From: JACDAN01 sp963802375
GTDB lineage: Bacteria; Actinomycetota; Thermoleophilia; Gaiellales; Gaiellaceae
Length of the DNA stretch: 64,000 nucleotides
Direction: 5' to 3'
Assembly (NCBI GenBank): GCA_963802375.1
Contig: CAWDIJ010000005.1
Span: 186,001-250,000, forward strand
Part shown: piece after piece, positions 41,700 through 51,111 of the stretch
Numbering within the stretch: position 1 is the first letter of the stretch
Layout of the letters: every line of letters starts with the position of its first letter
Program-made: the position numbers and the translations under genes
The notes under the pieces: generated by a model
What the model was told of the DNA's origin: nothing
What the model saw: the letters and a program-made list of their open reading frames with translations, nothing else
Database searches by the model: none

Positions 41700-42704
41700 T
41701 CAGTCCGTCGAGTACTTGGGCTGGACCTTCTCGCCCCGAATCGCTGCGATCGCATTGTTCGCGGCGATCGCGGCTTCGCCCATGCCGACGGTGATGAGCG
41801 TGATCTTCCCCGGGTAGCCGGCGACGTCTCCCGCGGCGTAGACGCCCGGCATCGAGGTCTCGCAGGTCATCGGGTCGATCTTGATCTGGCGCTTGCCCTC
41901 CAGCTCGATGTCCCACTCCGCGATCGAGCCGAGGTGGGAGACGAAGCCGAGCAGCGTGATCAGCGCCTCGCAGTCGTACCGCTCGGACTCCCCGGTCGCG
42001 GTGTTCTCGATCGTGACCGCCTCCATGCTTCCGTCGCCGTGCACGTCGCGCACCTCGTGCGGCGTGAGGATCCGCACCGCTCCCTCGGACTCGAGCCGCC
42101 GGGCCTCGTTCAGCGAGGACTCGAGCGCCCGGAATCGGTCGCGTCGATGTACGAGGGTGATCGGAAGGTCGGCCGTGTCCTGGAGCCCGAGCGTCCAGTC
42201 GAGTGCGGAGTCCCCGCCGCCGACGATCACGCAGCGCTTGCCGCTGAACTGCGCTTTCTCCTTGACCACGTAGTGGAGGCCGCGGCCAAGCCACGCGTCG
42301 ATGTCCTCGACTCCGAGCCTGCGCGGCTCGAATGCTCCGTGGCCAGCCGTGATGATGATCGTGCGGGAGAGATAGGTGTGCTCGGCGTCCGTCGTCAGCG
42401 CAAGCACGTCTTCACCATTCTGGCTGATCCGCTGGAGCGACTTGGCTTCTTCGCCGAGCCGGACGTCAGCGCCGTACTGGAGCCCCTGCTCGGCGCACAT
42501 GTCGACGAGCTTCTGGCCGAGGATCTTCGGGAAGCCGGCGACGTCGTACACGTGCTTCTCGGGATAGGTGGCCGCGACCTGGCCACCGATCTGCTCAAGC
42601 GACTCGACGATGCGCACCGTCCCGTCGCGGTGGCCGACGTAGTAGGCGGCCGAAAGCCCGACAGGGCCCGCGCCCAGGATCGTGACGTCGACGACGTCGC
42701 TCAT
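41700..42704 (-). CDS. ferredoxin--NADP(+) reductase, thioredoxin-reductase-like type
   Basis: 334 residues. FAD motif ILGAGPVGLSAAYYVG and NAD(P) motif CVIVGGGDSALDW are present, as is the C-terminal GDVAGYPGKITLITVGMGEAA. The CxxC of thioredoxin reductase is missing, as in YumC-type ferredoxin/flavodoxin-NADP reductases. It shuttles electrons between NADPH and ferredoxin. Confidence 0.87.
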   Translation of the reverse strand: MSDVVDVTILGAGPVGLSAAYYVGHRDGTVRIVESLEQIGGQVAATYPEKHVYDVAGFPKILGQKLVDMCAEQGLQYGADVRLGEEAKSLQRISQNGEDVLALTTDAEHTYLSRTIIITAGHGAFEPRRLGVEDIDAWLGRGLHYVVKEKAQFSGKRCVIVGGGDSALDWTLGLQDTADLPITLVHRRDRFRALESSLNEARRLESEGAVRILTPHEVRDVHGDGSMEAVTIENTATGESERYDCEALITLLGFVSHLGSIAEWDIELEGKRQIKIDPMTCETSMPGVYAAGDVAGYPGKITLITVGMGEAAIAANNAIAAIRGEKVQPKYSTD

Positions 42705-42726
42705 GCCGCGCTGAATGGTAAAGGCG

Positions 42727-43134
42727 TTAGTGCGAGCAGCCGGAGCCGCAGCCGCCGTTCGCGTGCGGGTCGCCGGCTTCGTCCTCGACCTGGAACGAGT
42801 GCCCGCAGCCGCACCCGGCGGTCGCGTTCGGGTTGTTGATCGCGAAGCCGCCCTGAAGCCCGTCGACGAAGTCGATCTCGGTGCCGGTCAGGTACGGAGC
42901 GCTGAAGGGATCGACGACGACGCGGACCCCGTGCGCCTCGAGCTCGTGGTCACCTTCCATCGAGCCGCGGTCGAAGCCGAGCGCGTACTCGAAGCCGGAG
43001 CACCCGCCGCCCTGGACGGCGACGCGCAGGACCTCAGCCTCGCCGGCGGGCTCTTCCGCCATCAGATCCTTGACCTTCGCGGCGGCGCGCTCGCTGAGAG
43101 AGACGATGGTGAGTGGGCGCTCGGTGATCTCCAA
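42727..43134 (-). CDS. A-type iron-sulfur carrier (IscA/ErpA family)
   Basis: About 135 residues from TTG 43134, which lies 9 nt after TACGAT; an in-frame ATG at 43179 is less likely. The three cluster-binding Cys are in VQGGGCSGFEY and AGCGCGHSF. A C-terminal tail rich in Gly, Cys and His (GGCGSGCSH) is an extra. It delivers Fe-S clusters to targets and lies divergent from the Fe-S-rich nuo operon. Confidence 0.87.
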   Translation of the reverse strand: MEITERPLTIVSLSERAAAKVKDLMAEEPAGEAEVLRVAVQGGGCSGFEYALGFDRGSMEGDHELEAHGVRVVVDPFSAPYLTGTEIDFVDGLQGGFAINNPNATAGCGCGHSFQVEDEAGDPHANGGCGSGCSH

Positions 43135-43266
43135 GGCGAGCCAATCGTAGCAGCGGGACCGGGCGCCGCCGTCCCCCATCGGAGGGGCGCGAGCCCGGAC
43201 TTTGTAACACCTGTTTCACGCTTCGTTGAGCCGTTTCCTGCCCCGATCGTGCAGCTGCGACGGCTG

Positions 43267-43272
43267 TAGACT
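43267..43272 (+). promoter_or_regulatory. -10 box (TAGACT) of the nuo operon
   Basis: TAGACT lies 36 bp before nuoA in the gap to the divergent IscA-like gene. No clear -35 seen. Confidence 0.45.
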
Positions 43273-43308
43273 CCCGGACCACGGTGGGGGCGACGGCGCC
43301 ACGCAGCG

Positions 43309-43671
43309 ATGCTCGATAACTGGCTGCCCTTCCTGATCTACGGGCTGCTGGCCTTGGCCATCCCGGCCTCGATGATCGGCATGTCGTTCCTCTTCGCGAC
43401 CCGCCCGTCGCACCGGAACCGGACCCGGGCGCTGCCGTTCGAGTCGGGTGTCTCCGCCGGCCCGCCGCGGCTCCAGCGGTTCACGATCAGCTTCTACCTG
43501 ACCGCGCTGCTCTTCATCGTCTTCGACATCGAGATCGTGTTCCTCTACCCGCTCGCCGTCGTGCTCGAGCCGCTCGGCTGGTTCGGGTTCTGGGAGCTCT
43601 CGTTCTTCATCGGGATCCTCGCCCTGGCCTACGTCTACATCTGGCGGAAGGGGGCGCTCGAATGGCGGTGA
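43309..43671 (+). CDS. nuoA: NADH-quinone oxidoreductase subunit A
   Basis: 120 residues, three membrane helices. PFESGVSAGPPRLQRFTISFY and the conserved acidic FDIEIVFLYPLA are diagnostic. First gene of the operon for proton-pumping complex I; overlaps nuoB by 10 bp. Confidence 0.95.
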   Translation: MLDNWLPFLIYGLLALAIPASMIGMSFLFATRPSHRNRTRALPFESGVSAGPPRLQRFTISFYLTALLFIVFDIEIVFLYPLAVVLEPLGWFGFWELSFFIGILALAYVYIWRKGALEWR

Positions 43672-44258
43672 ACGGCGAGAAGCCGAAGCGGCTCCGCGAC
43701 TTCGGGATCCACTCCGAGCGCGCGCTGATGCCGAACAAGGACCCCGGGGTGTTCGAGCGCGAGCTCGGGCCCGAGGACCTCCAGGACAAGCTGATGCTGA
43801 CGACGGTCGGGAAGGCCGTTGCGTGGTCGCAGGGGAACTCGATCTGGCCGGCGACCTTCGGGCTCGCCTGCTGCGCGATCGAGATGATGTCGATCGTCTC
43901 CTCGCGCTACGACATCGCGCGCTTCGGCGCCGAGGTCTTCCGCTCCTCGCCGCGCCAGGCCGACCTGCTGATCGTCTCCGGCCGGGTCGCACACAAGATG
44001 GCCGCCCCGCTCCGCCAGATCTACGACCAGATGCTCGAGCCCAAGTGGGTGATCGCGATGGGCGCCTGCGCGAGCTCCGGCGGGATGTTCAACAACTACA
44101 CGGTGCTCCAGGGCGTCGACAAGGTCGTCGCGGTGGACATCCACGTGCCCGGGTGCCCGCCCCGGCCCGAGGCCCTCGTCGAGGGGATCATCCGGCTCCA
44201 GGAGAAGATCAAGGCCGGCGTGCCTCCCGCCTACGAGATCCGGGGAGTCGCCGAGTGA
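43662..44258 (+). CDS. nuoB: NADH-quinone oxidoreductase subunit B
   Basis: 198 residues. Ligands of cluster N2 are visible: the CC pair in GLACCAIEM, MGACASSGGMF, and VPGCPPRPEAL. N2 passes electrons to quinone. The stop overlaps the nuoC GTG as GTGA. Confidence 0.97.
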   Translation: MAVNGEKPKRLRDFGIHSERALMPNKDPGVFERELGPEDLQDKLMLTTVGKAVAWSQGNSIWPATFGLACCAIEMMSIVSSRYDIARFGAEVFRSSPRQADLLIVSGRVAHKMAAPLRQIYDQMLEPKWVIAMGACASSGGMFNNYTVLQGVDKVVAVDIHVPGCPPRPEALVEGIIRLQEKIKAGVPPAYEIRGVAE

Positions 44259-44821
44259 CGTTCGAGGGCGTTCCCGGCCTCGTCGAAAGCCGCGAAGAGC
44301 ACGGCGAGACGACGCTCGTCGTCGATCCGGCCCGCCTCCGCGAGGCCTGCCTCCACCTCCGCGACCGGGAGGGCTTCAACTTCCTCTCCGACATCACGCC
44401 GACCGACTACCTCGGCTGGGGGAAGCGCGGGGTCGCCGGCTACTACGGGACCGAGCAGGGCCGCGACCTGAACATGCCCTCCGGACAAGGCGTCTCGGTC
44501 GCATCGCAGGCTTACGCCCGAGTTCCCCGCCCGAAGGGGAAGCGCTTCTCGGTCAACTACCACCTGCTGGGACTGCGGGACGGCGCGCCGCGGGTCCGCG
44601 TCCAGGTCTGGATCGACGACGGTGAGACGCTCGAGAGCGTGATCTCGGTCTGGCCGACCGCCGACTGGCATGAGCGCGAGGCCTGGGACATGATGGGAAT
44701 CCGCTTCGAGGGGCACCCGAACCTTCGCCGCATCCTGATGGAGGACGACTGGGAGGGGCACCCGCTGCGGAAGGACTATCCGATCGGCGGCGAGCCCGTC
44801 CGCTTCTCCGGAGACGAGTAG
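44255..44821 (+). CDS. nuoC: NADH-quinone oxidoreductase subunit C
   Basis: 188 residues, GTG start. FNFLSDITPTDYLGW and ADWHEREAWDMMGIRFEGHP followed by NLRRILMEDDWEGHPLRKDY are the 30-kDa subunit signatures. Not fused to nuoD. It is part of the peripheral arm. Confidence 0.96.
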   Translation: MTFEGVPGLVESREEHGETTLVVDPARLREACLHLRDREGFNFLSDITPTDYLGWGKRGVAGYYGTEQGRDLNMPSGQGVSVASQAYARVPRPKGKRFSVNYHLLGLRDGAPRVRVQVWIDDGETLESVISVWPTADWHEREAWDMMGIRFEGHPNLRRILMEDDWEGHPLRKDYPIGGEPVRFSGDE

Positions 44822-46089
44822 TGGCGATCGTCGAGCGCCCGCGGATCTACGAGGGCTCGCGGATCCCCTCCCCGATCCCGACCGTCCTCTCGACGCCGCC
44901 CGAGCTCGAGGGCAGCGAGGACGTCATGCGCATCAACTTCGGGCCGAACCACCCGTCGACGCACGGCGTCCTGCGCCTGATCATCGATCTCGAGGGCGAG
45001 CGCGTCGTCGGGACCGAGGCAGTGATCGGCTACCTCCACACCGGCTTCGAGAAGACGATGGAGCACAAGTCGTGGTGGAAGGCGATCACGTACCCGGCGC
45101 GGATCGACTATGTGGGCTTCCAGAACGACGAGCTCGTGTTCGTCCTGGCGATCGAGAAGCTCCTCGAGCTCGAGACGCCGCGGAAGGCCACCTTCATGCG
45201 GATGCTCCTGTGCGAGCTCAGCCGGATCCACTCGCACCTCGTCTACCTCGGCACGGCGGCGCTCGAGCTGGGAGCGATCTCGATGTTCTGGTACTGCTTT
45301 CGCGAGCGCGACCAGATCCTCGACCTGTTCGAGCTGGTCACCGGGGTCCGCATGCACACGCGGTACTTCCAGACCGGCGGTCTCGCGGAGGACATCCCGT
45401 CCGGCTTCTTCCCCGAGGCCCACAAGTTCTGCGAGTGGATGCCGAAGGCGGTCGACGACTACGAGTCGCTGATCGGACGCAACGAGATCTGGCTGGAGCG
45501 GACGCAGGGGGTCGGGCTCCTCTCCGCCGAGGACGCGATCGCGCTCGGCCAGTCCGGGCCCGTGCTGCGTGCGTCCGGTGTCGACTGGGACCTCCGGAAA
45601 GCGCAGCCGTACCTCGCCTACGACGAGGTCGACTTCGACGTCCCGGTCCACCCGAACGGCGACGTCTACGACCGCTACCGCGTCCGGATCGACGAGATGC
45701 GCGAGTCGGTGCGGATCGTCGAGCAGTGCCTCGATCGGCTGGAGGGAATGGAGGGCGAGCCGTGGATCGCGGACGACCGCAAGGTCGTCTTGCCGCCGCG
45801 GCACGAGCTTCACACCTCGATGGAGTCGCTGATCCATCACTTCAAGATCGTCACCGAGGGGTACCGGGTGCCCGAGGGCGAGGTTTACGTCGCAACCGAG
45901 TCGCCGCGCGGCGAGAAGGGCTGCTACGTCGTCTCCGACGGCGGCGCGCGGCCGTGGCGCGTGAAGTTCCGCGCCCCGTCCTTCGTCGCGCTCGAGGCGA
46001 CCGCGACCTGCATGCACGACGCGCTCGTCGCCGACCTGATCGCGATCGTGGGCTCGCTCGACTCGGTGATGGGGGACACCGACCGGTGA
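44821..46089 (+). CDS. nuoD: NADH-quinone oxidoreductase subunit D
   Basis: 422 residues from a GTG sharing its G with the nuoC stop. NFGPNHPSTHGVLRLIIDLE, the 49-kDa subunit signature, and ESPRGEKGCYVVSDG are present. It forms the quinone site with NuoB. Confidence 0.97.
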   Translation: MAIVERPRIYEGSRIPSPIPTVLSTPPELEGSEDVMRINFGPNHPSTHGVLRLIIDLEGERVVGTEAVIGYLHTGFEKTMEHKSWWKAITYPARIDYVGFQNDELVFVLAIEKLLELETPRKATFMRMLLCELSRIHSHLVYLGTAALELGAISMFWYCFRERDQILDLFELVTGVRMHTRYFQTGGLAEDIPSGFFPEAHKFCEWMPKAVDDYESLIGRNEIWLERTQGVGLLSAEDAIALGQSGPVLRASGVDWDLRKAQPYLAYDEVDFDVPVHPNGDVYDRYRVRIDEMRESVRIVEQCLDRLEGMEGEPWIADDRKVVLPPRHELHTSMESLIHHFKIVTEGYRVPEGEVYVATESPRGEKGCYVVSDGGARPWRVKFRAPSFVALEATATCMHDALVADLIAIVGSLDSVMGDTDR

Positions 46090-46559
46090 CGGCGGTCGAG
46101 TTCCACGACCGCGTGCAGGAGCTCCGGCAGCTCTATCCGGACGATCGCTCCGCGGTCATGGGCGCACTGCACCTCGCGCAGAAGCGGCACGACGGCTGGC
46201 TGCCCGTTGAGGCGCTCGAGGAGGTCGCGGACGCAATGGAGCTGACGCCGGCCTACGTCCAGTCGGTCGCGTCCTTCTACGACATGTACCACCTGGAGCC
46301 CGTCGGGCGGCACTCGATCGAGGTCTGCACGAACCTCTCCTGCGCGCTCGTCGGCGCCCAGGCGGTCGTGGACGCGCTCGAGGAGGAGCTCGGCGTCCCG
46401 CCCGGCGAGACGACCGAGGACGGCGCGATCAGCTTCCGGCTGGTCGAGTGCGCCGGAGGGTGCGGCTACGCGCCTGTCGTGGTCGTCGACCAGCGCTACC
46501 GCGAGCCCGTGCGTCCGGACGAGGTACCCGCGCTCGTGGAGGAGATCCGTGGCCGCTGA
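46086..46559 (+). CDS. nuoE: NADH-quinone oxidoreductase subunit E
   Basis: 157 residues, GTG start overlapping nuoD (GTGA). The [2Fe-2S] ligands are in VCTNLSCAL and VECAGGCGYAP. It is part of the NADH-dehydrogenase module. Confidence 0.95.
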   Translation: MTAVEFHDRVQELRQLYPDDRSAVMGALHLAQKRHDGWLPVEALEEVADAMELTPAYVQSVASFYDMYHLEPVGRHSIEVCTNLSCALVGAQAVVDALEEELGVPPGETTEDGAISFRLVECAGGCGYAPVVVVDQRYREPVRPDEVPALVEEIRGR

Positions 46560-47871
46560 GCTGACGATCCTCACGGGAGCGGACGAGCGCGACCTGACCA
46601 AGCTTGACGAGTACCGCGCGGTCGGCGGCTATGCGCAGCTCGAAAAGGCCCGCGGGATGACGCCCGAGCAGCTGATCGAGACGATCACGAACGCGAAGCT
46701 GCGCGGCCGTGGCGGCGCCGGGTTCCCCATGGGTCGCAAGATGAGCCTCGTCCCGCCGCCGGACAAGCGCCGCGGCCCCGCGTACGTCGTGGCGAACGCG
46801 GACGAGTCCGAGCCAGGCGCCTTCAAGGACCGCGAGATCATGCGGCGAGTCCCGCACCGGTTCGTCGAGGGCTGCCTGATCGCGGCGCATGGGATCCAGT
46901 CGCAGAGCGTCTTCATCTACATCCGCGGCGAGTACCTGACGGAGTACGAGGTGCTGACCGGCGCCGTCGAGGAGGCGCGGGCCGCGGGCGTGTTCGGCGA
47001 CTGCGACGTGGTCGTCCACCGCGGCGCGGGCGCGTACATCTGCGGCGAGGAGTCGGCTCTGCTGGACTCGCTCGAGGGGAAGCGCGGCCAGCCACGTCCC
47101 CGCCCGCCCTTCCCGCCCGTGACCGGGCTCTACTCCGGTCCGACGCTCGTCAACAACGTCCAGACGATCGCCAGCGTGCCGGCCATCCTCGAGCTCGGAG
47201 TCGAGGGCTACTCGAAGCTCGGCGTCGAGGCGGCGCCCGGCACCGTCGTCTACTCGCTCTCCGGCAACGTCAACAAGCCCGGGAACTACGAGCTTCCGCT
47301 CGGGACGACGCTCCGCGAGCTGATCTTCGAGTGCGGCCACGGCGTTGCCGAGGGACGCGGGCTGAAGGCGATCATCCCGGGCGGCTCGTCGGTGCCGGTC
47401 TTCACGCCCGACCAGATCGACGTCCCGCTCGACTTCGACGCCGTCCAGGCCGCAGGCTCGTTCCTCGGCTCGGCGGCGATCATCGTCGTGGACGACCGCG
47501 CCTGCATGGTGCAGCTCGGCCTGCGGGCGGAGAAGTTCTACATGCACGAGTCCTGCGGCAAGTGCACGCCGTGCCGCGAGGGGACGCGCTGGCTCGTCCA
47601 GCTGCTCGAGCGGATCGAGGGCGGCGAGGGGACGCAGGACGACCTCGACCTGGTGCGCGACGTCTGTGACCGGATCCTCGGCAAGTCGCTCTGCGCGCTC
47701 GGCGACTTCGCCGTCTACTGCGTGGCCAGCTACGTGGACAAGTTCTACGACGAGTTCAAGCGCCATGTCGACGAGGGCGGCTGCCCCTTCGGCGGCGAGT
47801 CGTCGCTCGACGGGGTCCGGGCGCCGAGCGACACGCACGTCCACCACGCGCTGCCGCTGGTGCCCGCATGA
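46549..47871 (+). CDS. nuoF: NADH-quinone oxidoreductase subunit F
   Basis: 440 residues, GTG start inside the nuoE end. RGRGGAGFPMGRKMS binds NADH, NADESEPGAFKDRE binds FMN, and ESCGKCTPCREG with CALGDFA ligates the N3 [4Fe-4S] cluster. Followed by a 115-bp gap with an inverted repeat, unlike the overlaps elsewhere in the operon. Confidence 0.97.
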   Translation: MAAELTILTGADERDLTKLDEYRAVGGYAQLEKARGMTPEQLIETITNAKLRGRGGAGFPMGRKMSLVPPPDKRRGPAYVVANADESEPGAFKDREIMRRVPHRFVEGCLIAAHGIQSQSVFIYIRGEYLTEYEVLTGAVEEARAAGVFGDCDVVVHRGAGAYICGEESALLDSLEGKRGQPRPRPPFPPVTGLYSGPTLVNNVQTIASVPAILELGVEGYSKLGVEAAPGTVVYSLSGNVNKPGNYELPLGTTLRELIFECGHGVAEGRGLKAIIPGGSSVPVFTPDQIDVPLDFDAVQAAGSFLGSAAIIVVDDRACMVQLGLRAEKFYMHESCGKCTPCREGTRWLVQLLERIEGGEGTQDDLDLVRDVCDRILGKSLCALGDFAVYCVASYVDKFYDEFKRHVDEGGCPFGGESSLDGVRAPSDTHVHHALPLVPA

Positions 47872-47876
47872 GATCG

Positions 47877-47970
47877 CTTGTGTTCCATGTGACAAGGCTC
47901 CGCGGCCGGGTCTCGCAGGAATTGGATTACCAGCGAGCCGCGTGCCCTCGCTCGTTGCATGGAACACAAG
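47877..47970. repeat. 94-bp inverted-repeat element between nuoF and nuoG
   Basis: CTTGTGTTCCATG (47877-47889) and CATGGAACACAAG (47958-47970) are perfect 13-bp inverted ends filling most of the nuoF-nuoG gap. It resembles the elements at 17570 and 51605 in placement but not in sequence. Confidence 0.65.
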
Positions 47971-47986
47971 GGCTCGAGGGGAGACG

Positions 47987-50122
47987 ATGAGCTCGGTCGA
48001 GCTCGTCAGGCTCGTCGTCGACGGGGTCGAGGTGCAGGTGCCGAAGGGGCTCGGCCTCGTCGAAACGGCGGCCGCCGCCGGCATCGAGATCCCGGTCTTC
48101 TGCTACGAGCCGCGGATCGGGCCGCCGATCGGCGCCTGCCGCATGTGCCTCGTCGAGGTCGAAGGCCAGGGGAAGCTTCAGGCGGGCTGCACGCTGACCG
48201 CGCAGGACGGGATGGTCGTGAAGACGGCGCAGACCTCCGAGAAGGCGGCGGACGGCCAGAACGCGACGCTCGAGTTCATCCTCGTCAACCACCCGCTCGA
48301 CTGCCCGGTCTGCGACAAGGGCGGCGAGTGCCCGCTACAGGACCTCACGTTCCGGTACGGCCCCGGCAACACGCGGATGACGTTCCCGAAGCGGACCTTC
48401 GACAAGCCGATCCCTATCAGCCCGCTGATCGCACTCGACCGCGAGCGCTGCATCCTCTGCTACCGCTGCACGCGCTTCTCCGGCGAGGTCTCGGAAGACG
48501 GCCAGCTGATCGCGCGGGACCGCGGCGCGCAGTCCGTGATCGCGACGTTCGAGGACGAGCCGTACCGCGGCCGGTTCACCGGCAACGTGATCGAGCTCTG
48601 CCCGGTCGGGGCTCTCACCTCGACCCCGTACCGATTCGAGGCGCGGCCATGGGAGATCCAGAACGTCCCGTCCGTCTGCGGCATGTGCCCCGTGGGCTGC
48701 AACATCTCGGCGACGACGCGCGAGGGGAAGGTCAAGCGGATCCTCTCCAGGAACCACCCGGAGGTCGACGGCGGCTGGCTCTGCGACAAGGGCCGGTTCG
48801 CATACGGCCACCTGCAGGCGCCGGACCGCGTCGTCGATCCCCTGCGCAGGGCGGCGCCGAGGTACGAGGAGCTCTCGTGGGACGACGCGCTGGACGAGGC
48901 GGAGGCGCTGATCCGCGGCGCCGAGGGCCGGATCGTCACGGTGCTGTCGGGCTCGGAGACGGTCGAGCTGGCCTACGCGCTCGGGAAGCTGCTCCGCCAA
49001 GGGGCCGGTGCACATTCGGCGCTGCTCCCGGAGCCCGTAGGCCACTCGTTCGACGCGTACCGGGCCCCGCTATCCACGATCCGCGACGCGGGCCTCGTCG
49101 TCGTGCTGGGCGACGAGCCGGTCGCGGAACGCGCGCCGATCGTCGACCTCTGGATCAGGGAAGCGCGGCGGAACGGGGCGGAGATCGTCCGTCAGAGCGA
49201 TGGGGATTCCGAGTTGGAGGGGCGGCTGCGCGACGCTGAGCGGGCCGTGCTGGTCGTTTCCGGTGTGGACGGGGCGGAGCTGGCGGCGGCCGGCAAGCTC
49301 GACCGCGACGGCTGCGCCGCGTTCCGCCTCCCGCGAACCGCGAACGGTCGCGGCGTCGCCGACGCCTGGGCCGCGGCGGCCGACGACGAGCCGGAGAACC
49401 CGGAGCCGATCGCCCTGCTGATCGTCTCGGGCGACGAGGCCGCGGCGGACCCGAACGTCAGGGCCATGGCCGACATGGCTGAGAAAGTGATCGTGATCGG
49501 GATGTTCCGGCGGCTCGTCGCGCCCTGGGCCGACCTGGTCTTGCCCGGGACGAGCTACCTGGAGCGGGACGGGACCTACGTCAACCTCGAGGGCCGCCTG
49601 CAGCGCATCCGCCGCGCCGCGATCCCGCCCGCGCCGGACGAGGTCGCGGTGCTCTCGCGGCTCGCGGAGCGCTTCGGCGTCGAGCTCTCTCCGCACCCGG
49701 CGCAGGTCTTCGACGAGGTCTCGGCGATCTGCTTCGACGGAGTGACGTACGGCGAGGTCGGCGAGCAAGCCGTCCTTCCTGAACGTGCCCCGACGAGCCG
49801 GCTGGCTGGGGAAAAGGTGTCAGACACTCGTCATGTCTCCGAGGGACCTGGCCTGAGGCTCGTGACCTACCGGCCGCTCTTCTCCGGGCCGGCCGTCGAG
49901 CGCGTGCCGGAGCTCGAGTTCCAGCGCCCCGCCCCAGAGGTCGAGCTGTCGCGCGAGGACGCACGCCGGCTCGGGATCGCGAACGGCCAGACGGTGAACG
50001 TCCGCTCCAACGGGACGTCACTCGAGCTTCGCGCCCGCCTGACCCGCGACCTCTCGCCCGGCGTCGCGCGAATCCCGGATCCACACGCCGCCGGCCTCGA
50101 GGGCTACGTGGAGATTGGATGA
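47987..50122 (+). CDS. nuoG: NADH-quinone oxidoreductase subunit G
   Basis: 711 residues from ATG 47987 (GGGGAGACG upstream). N-terminal [2Fe-2S] motif (CYEPRIGPPIGACRMC), the His/Cys-rich LDCPVCDKGGECPLQD, two-cluster ferredoxin motifs (RCILCYRCTRF, CPVGAL) and a molybdopterin-oxidoreductase-like domain with CGMCPVGCN. Near residues 608-622 the string AGEKVSDTRHVSEGPG is encoded by a palindromic repeat also found at 13072-13117, so this linker between the two C-terminal domains is probably an inserted element tolerated in frame. Confidence 0.93.
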   Translation: MSSVELVRLVVDGVEVQVPKGLGLVETAAAAGIEIPVFCYEPRIGPPIGACRMCLVEVEGQGKLQAGCTLTAQDGMVVKTAQTSEKAADGQNATLEFILVNHPLDCPVCDKGGECPLQDLTFRYGPGNTRMTFPKRTFDKPIPISPLIALDRERCILCYRCTRFSGEVSEDGQLIARDRGAQSVIATFEDEPYRGRFTGNVIELCPVGALTSTPYRFEARPWEIQNVPSVCGMCPVGCNISATTREGKVKRILSRNHPEVDGGWLCDKGRFAYGHLQAPDRVVDPLRRAAPRYEELSWDDALDEAEALIRGAEGRIVTVLSGSETVELAYALGKLLRQGAGAHSALLPEPVGHSFDAYRAPLSTIRDAGLVVVLGDEPVAERAPIVDLWIREARRNGAEIVRQSDGDSELEGRLRDAERAVLVVSGVDGAELAAAGKLDRDGCAAFRLPRTANGRGVADAWAAAADDEPENPEPIALLIVSGDEAAADPNVRAMADMAEKVIVIGMFRRLVAPWADLVLPGTSYLERDGTYVNLEGRLQRIRRAAIPPAPDEVAVLSRLAERFGVELSPHPAQVFDEVSAICFDGVTYGEVGEQAVLPERAPTSRLAGEKVSDTRHVSEGPGLRLVTYRPLFSGPAVERVPELEFQRPAPEVELSREDARRLGIANGQTVNVRSNGTSLELRARLTRDLSPGVARIPDPHAAGLEGYVEIG
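49817..49849 (+). repeat. palindromic repeat inside nuoG
   Basis: GTGTCAGACACTCGTCATG and the following CTCCGAGGGA match the intergenic copy at 13072-13117 (other strand). The reading frame of nuoG stays open through it. Confidence 0.72.
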
Positions 50123-51111
50123 GCGAGCCCTGGTGGATCAGCGCCATCAAGGCGATCGTGATCATCAACCTGGTCATGGGCGTCTTCGCCTACATGACCT
50201 GGGTCGAGCGCAAGGTGATCGGCCGGATGCAGCTTCGCTACGGCCCGAACCGCGTCGGCCCGTTCGGCCTCCTGCAACCGATCGCCGACCTCGTCAAGCT
50301 GATCCGCAAGGAGGCGTTCTACCCGGGTAGCGCGGTCGGGGCCCTCTACATCTGGGCACCGGTCATCTCGACATTCACGGCGCTGGCCGCGTTCGCGGTG
50401 ATCCCCTGGGGCGCGGGCTGGGAAGTCTCCGGCTACACAATCGAGGGTCAGATCCTCGACGTGCCTATCGCGCTGATCCTCCTCTTCGCGCTCGGCTCGG
50501 TGGGTGTCTACGGGTTCATCATCGGCGGCTGGGCCTCCGACTCGAAGTACTCGCTGCTCGGCTCGATGCGGACCTGCGCGCAGCTCGTCTCCTACGAGGT
50601 CTCGCTGGCCTTGTCGGTCCTGGGCGTGATCATCATGGCCGGCTCCTTGTCCCTCGTGGACATCGTCCACGCGCAGGAGAACGACTGGTGGTACGCCGTC
50701 CCGCAGTTCGTCGGCCTGCTGACGTTCTTCATCGCCGGCGTCGCCGAGACGAACCGCGCGCCGTTCGATCTCCCGGAGGCCGAGCAGGAGCTCGTCGCCG
50801 GGTACCACACGGAGTACAGCGGCATGCGGTTCGGCCTCTTCCAGATGGCCGAGTACATCAACATGATCGTCCTCTCGGGTCTCTGCGTGACGCTGTTTCT
50901 CGGCGGCTGGCTCGGCCCGTGGAACTCGGACGCCCTAGGCCCGGTCTGGTTCCTGCTCAAGGTGCTGCTCGTGATCTTCGTCTTCATCTGGTTACGGACG
51001 ACGCTGCCGCGGCTCCGGTACGACCAGCTGATGGCGTTCGGCTGGAAGGTGCTGCTGCCGGTCGCGACGATCAACGCGCTCGTGACGGCGGCGCTGGTGG
51101 TGGCGCTGTGA
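50119..51111 (+). CDS. nuoH: NADH-quinone oxidoreductase subunit H
   Basis: 330 residues, about eight membrane helices, ATGA overlap with nuoG. ERKVIGRMQLRYGPNRVGPF and AETNRAPFDLPEAEQELVAG are diagnostic. It joins the peripheral and membrane arms at the quinone channel. Confidence 0.97.
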   Translation: MSEPWWISAIKAIVIINLVMGVFAYMTWVERKVIGRMQLRYGPNRVGPFGLLQPIADLVKLIRKEAFYPGSAVGALYIWAPVISTFTALAAFAVIPWGAGWEVSGYTIEGQILDVPIALILLFALGSVGVYGFIIGGWASDSKYSLLGSMRTCAQLVSYEVSLALSVLGVIIMAGSLSLVDIVHAQENDWWYAVPQFVGLLTFFIAGVAETNRAPFDLPEAEQELVAGYHTEYSGMRFGLFQMAEYINMIVLSGLCVTLFLGGWLGPWNSDALGPVWFLLKVLLVIFVFIWLRTTLPRLRYDQLMAFGWKVLLPVATINALVTAALVVAL

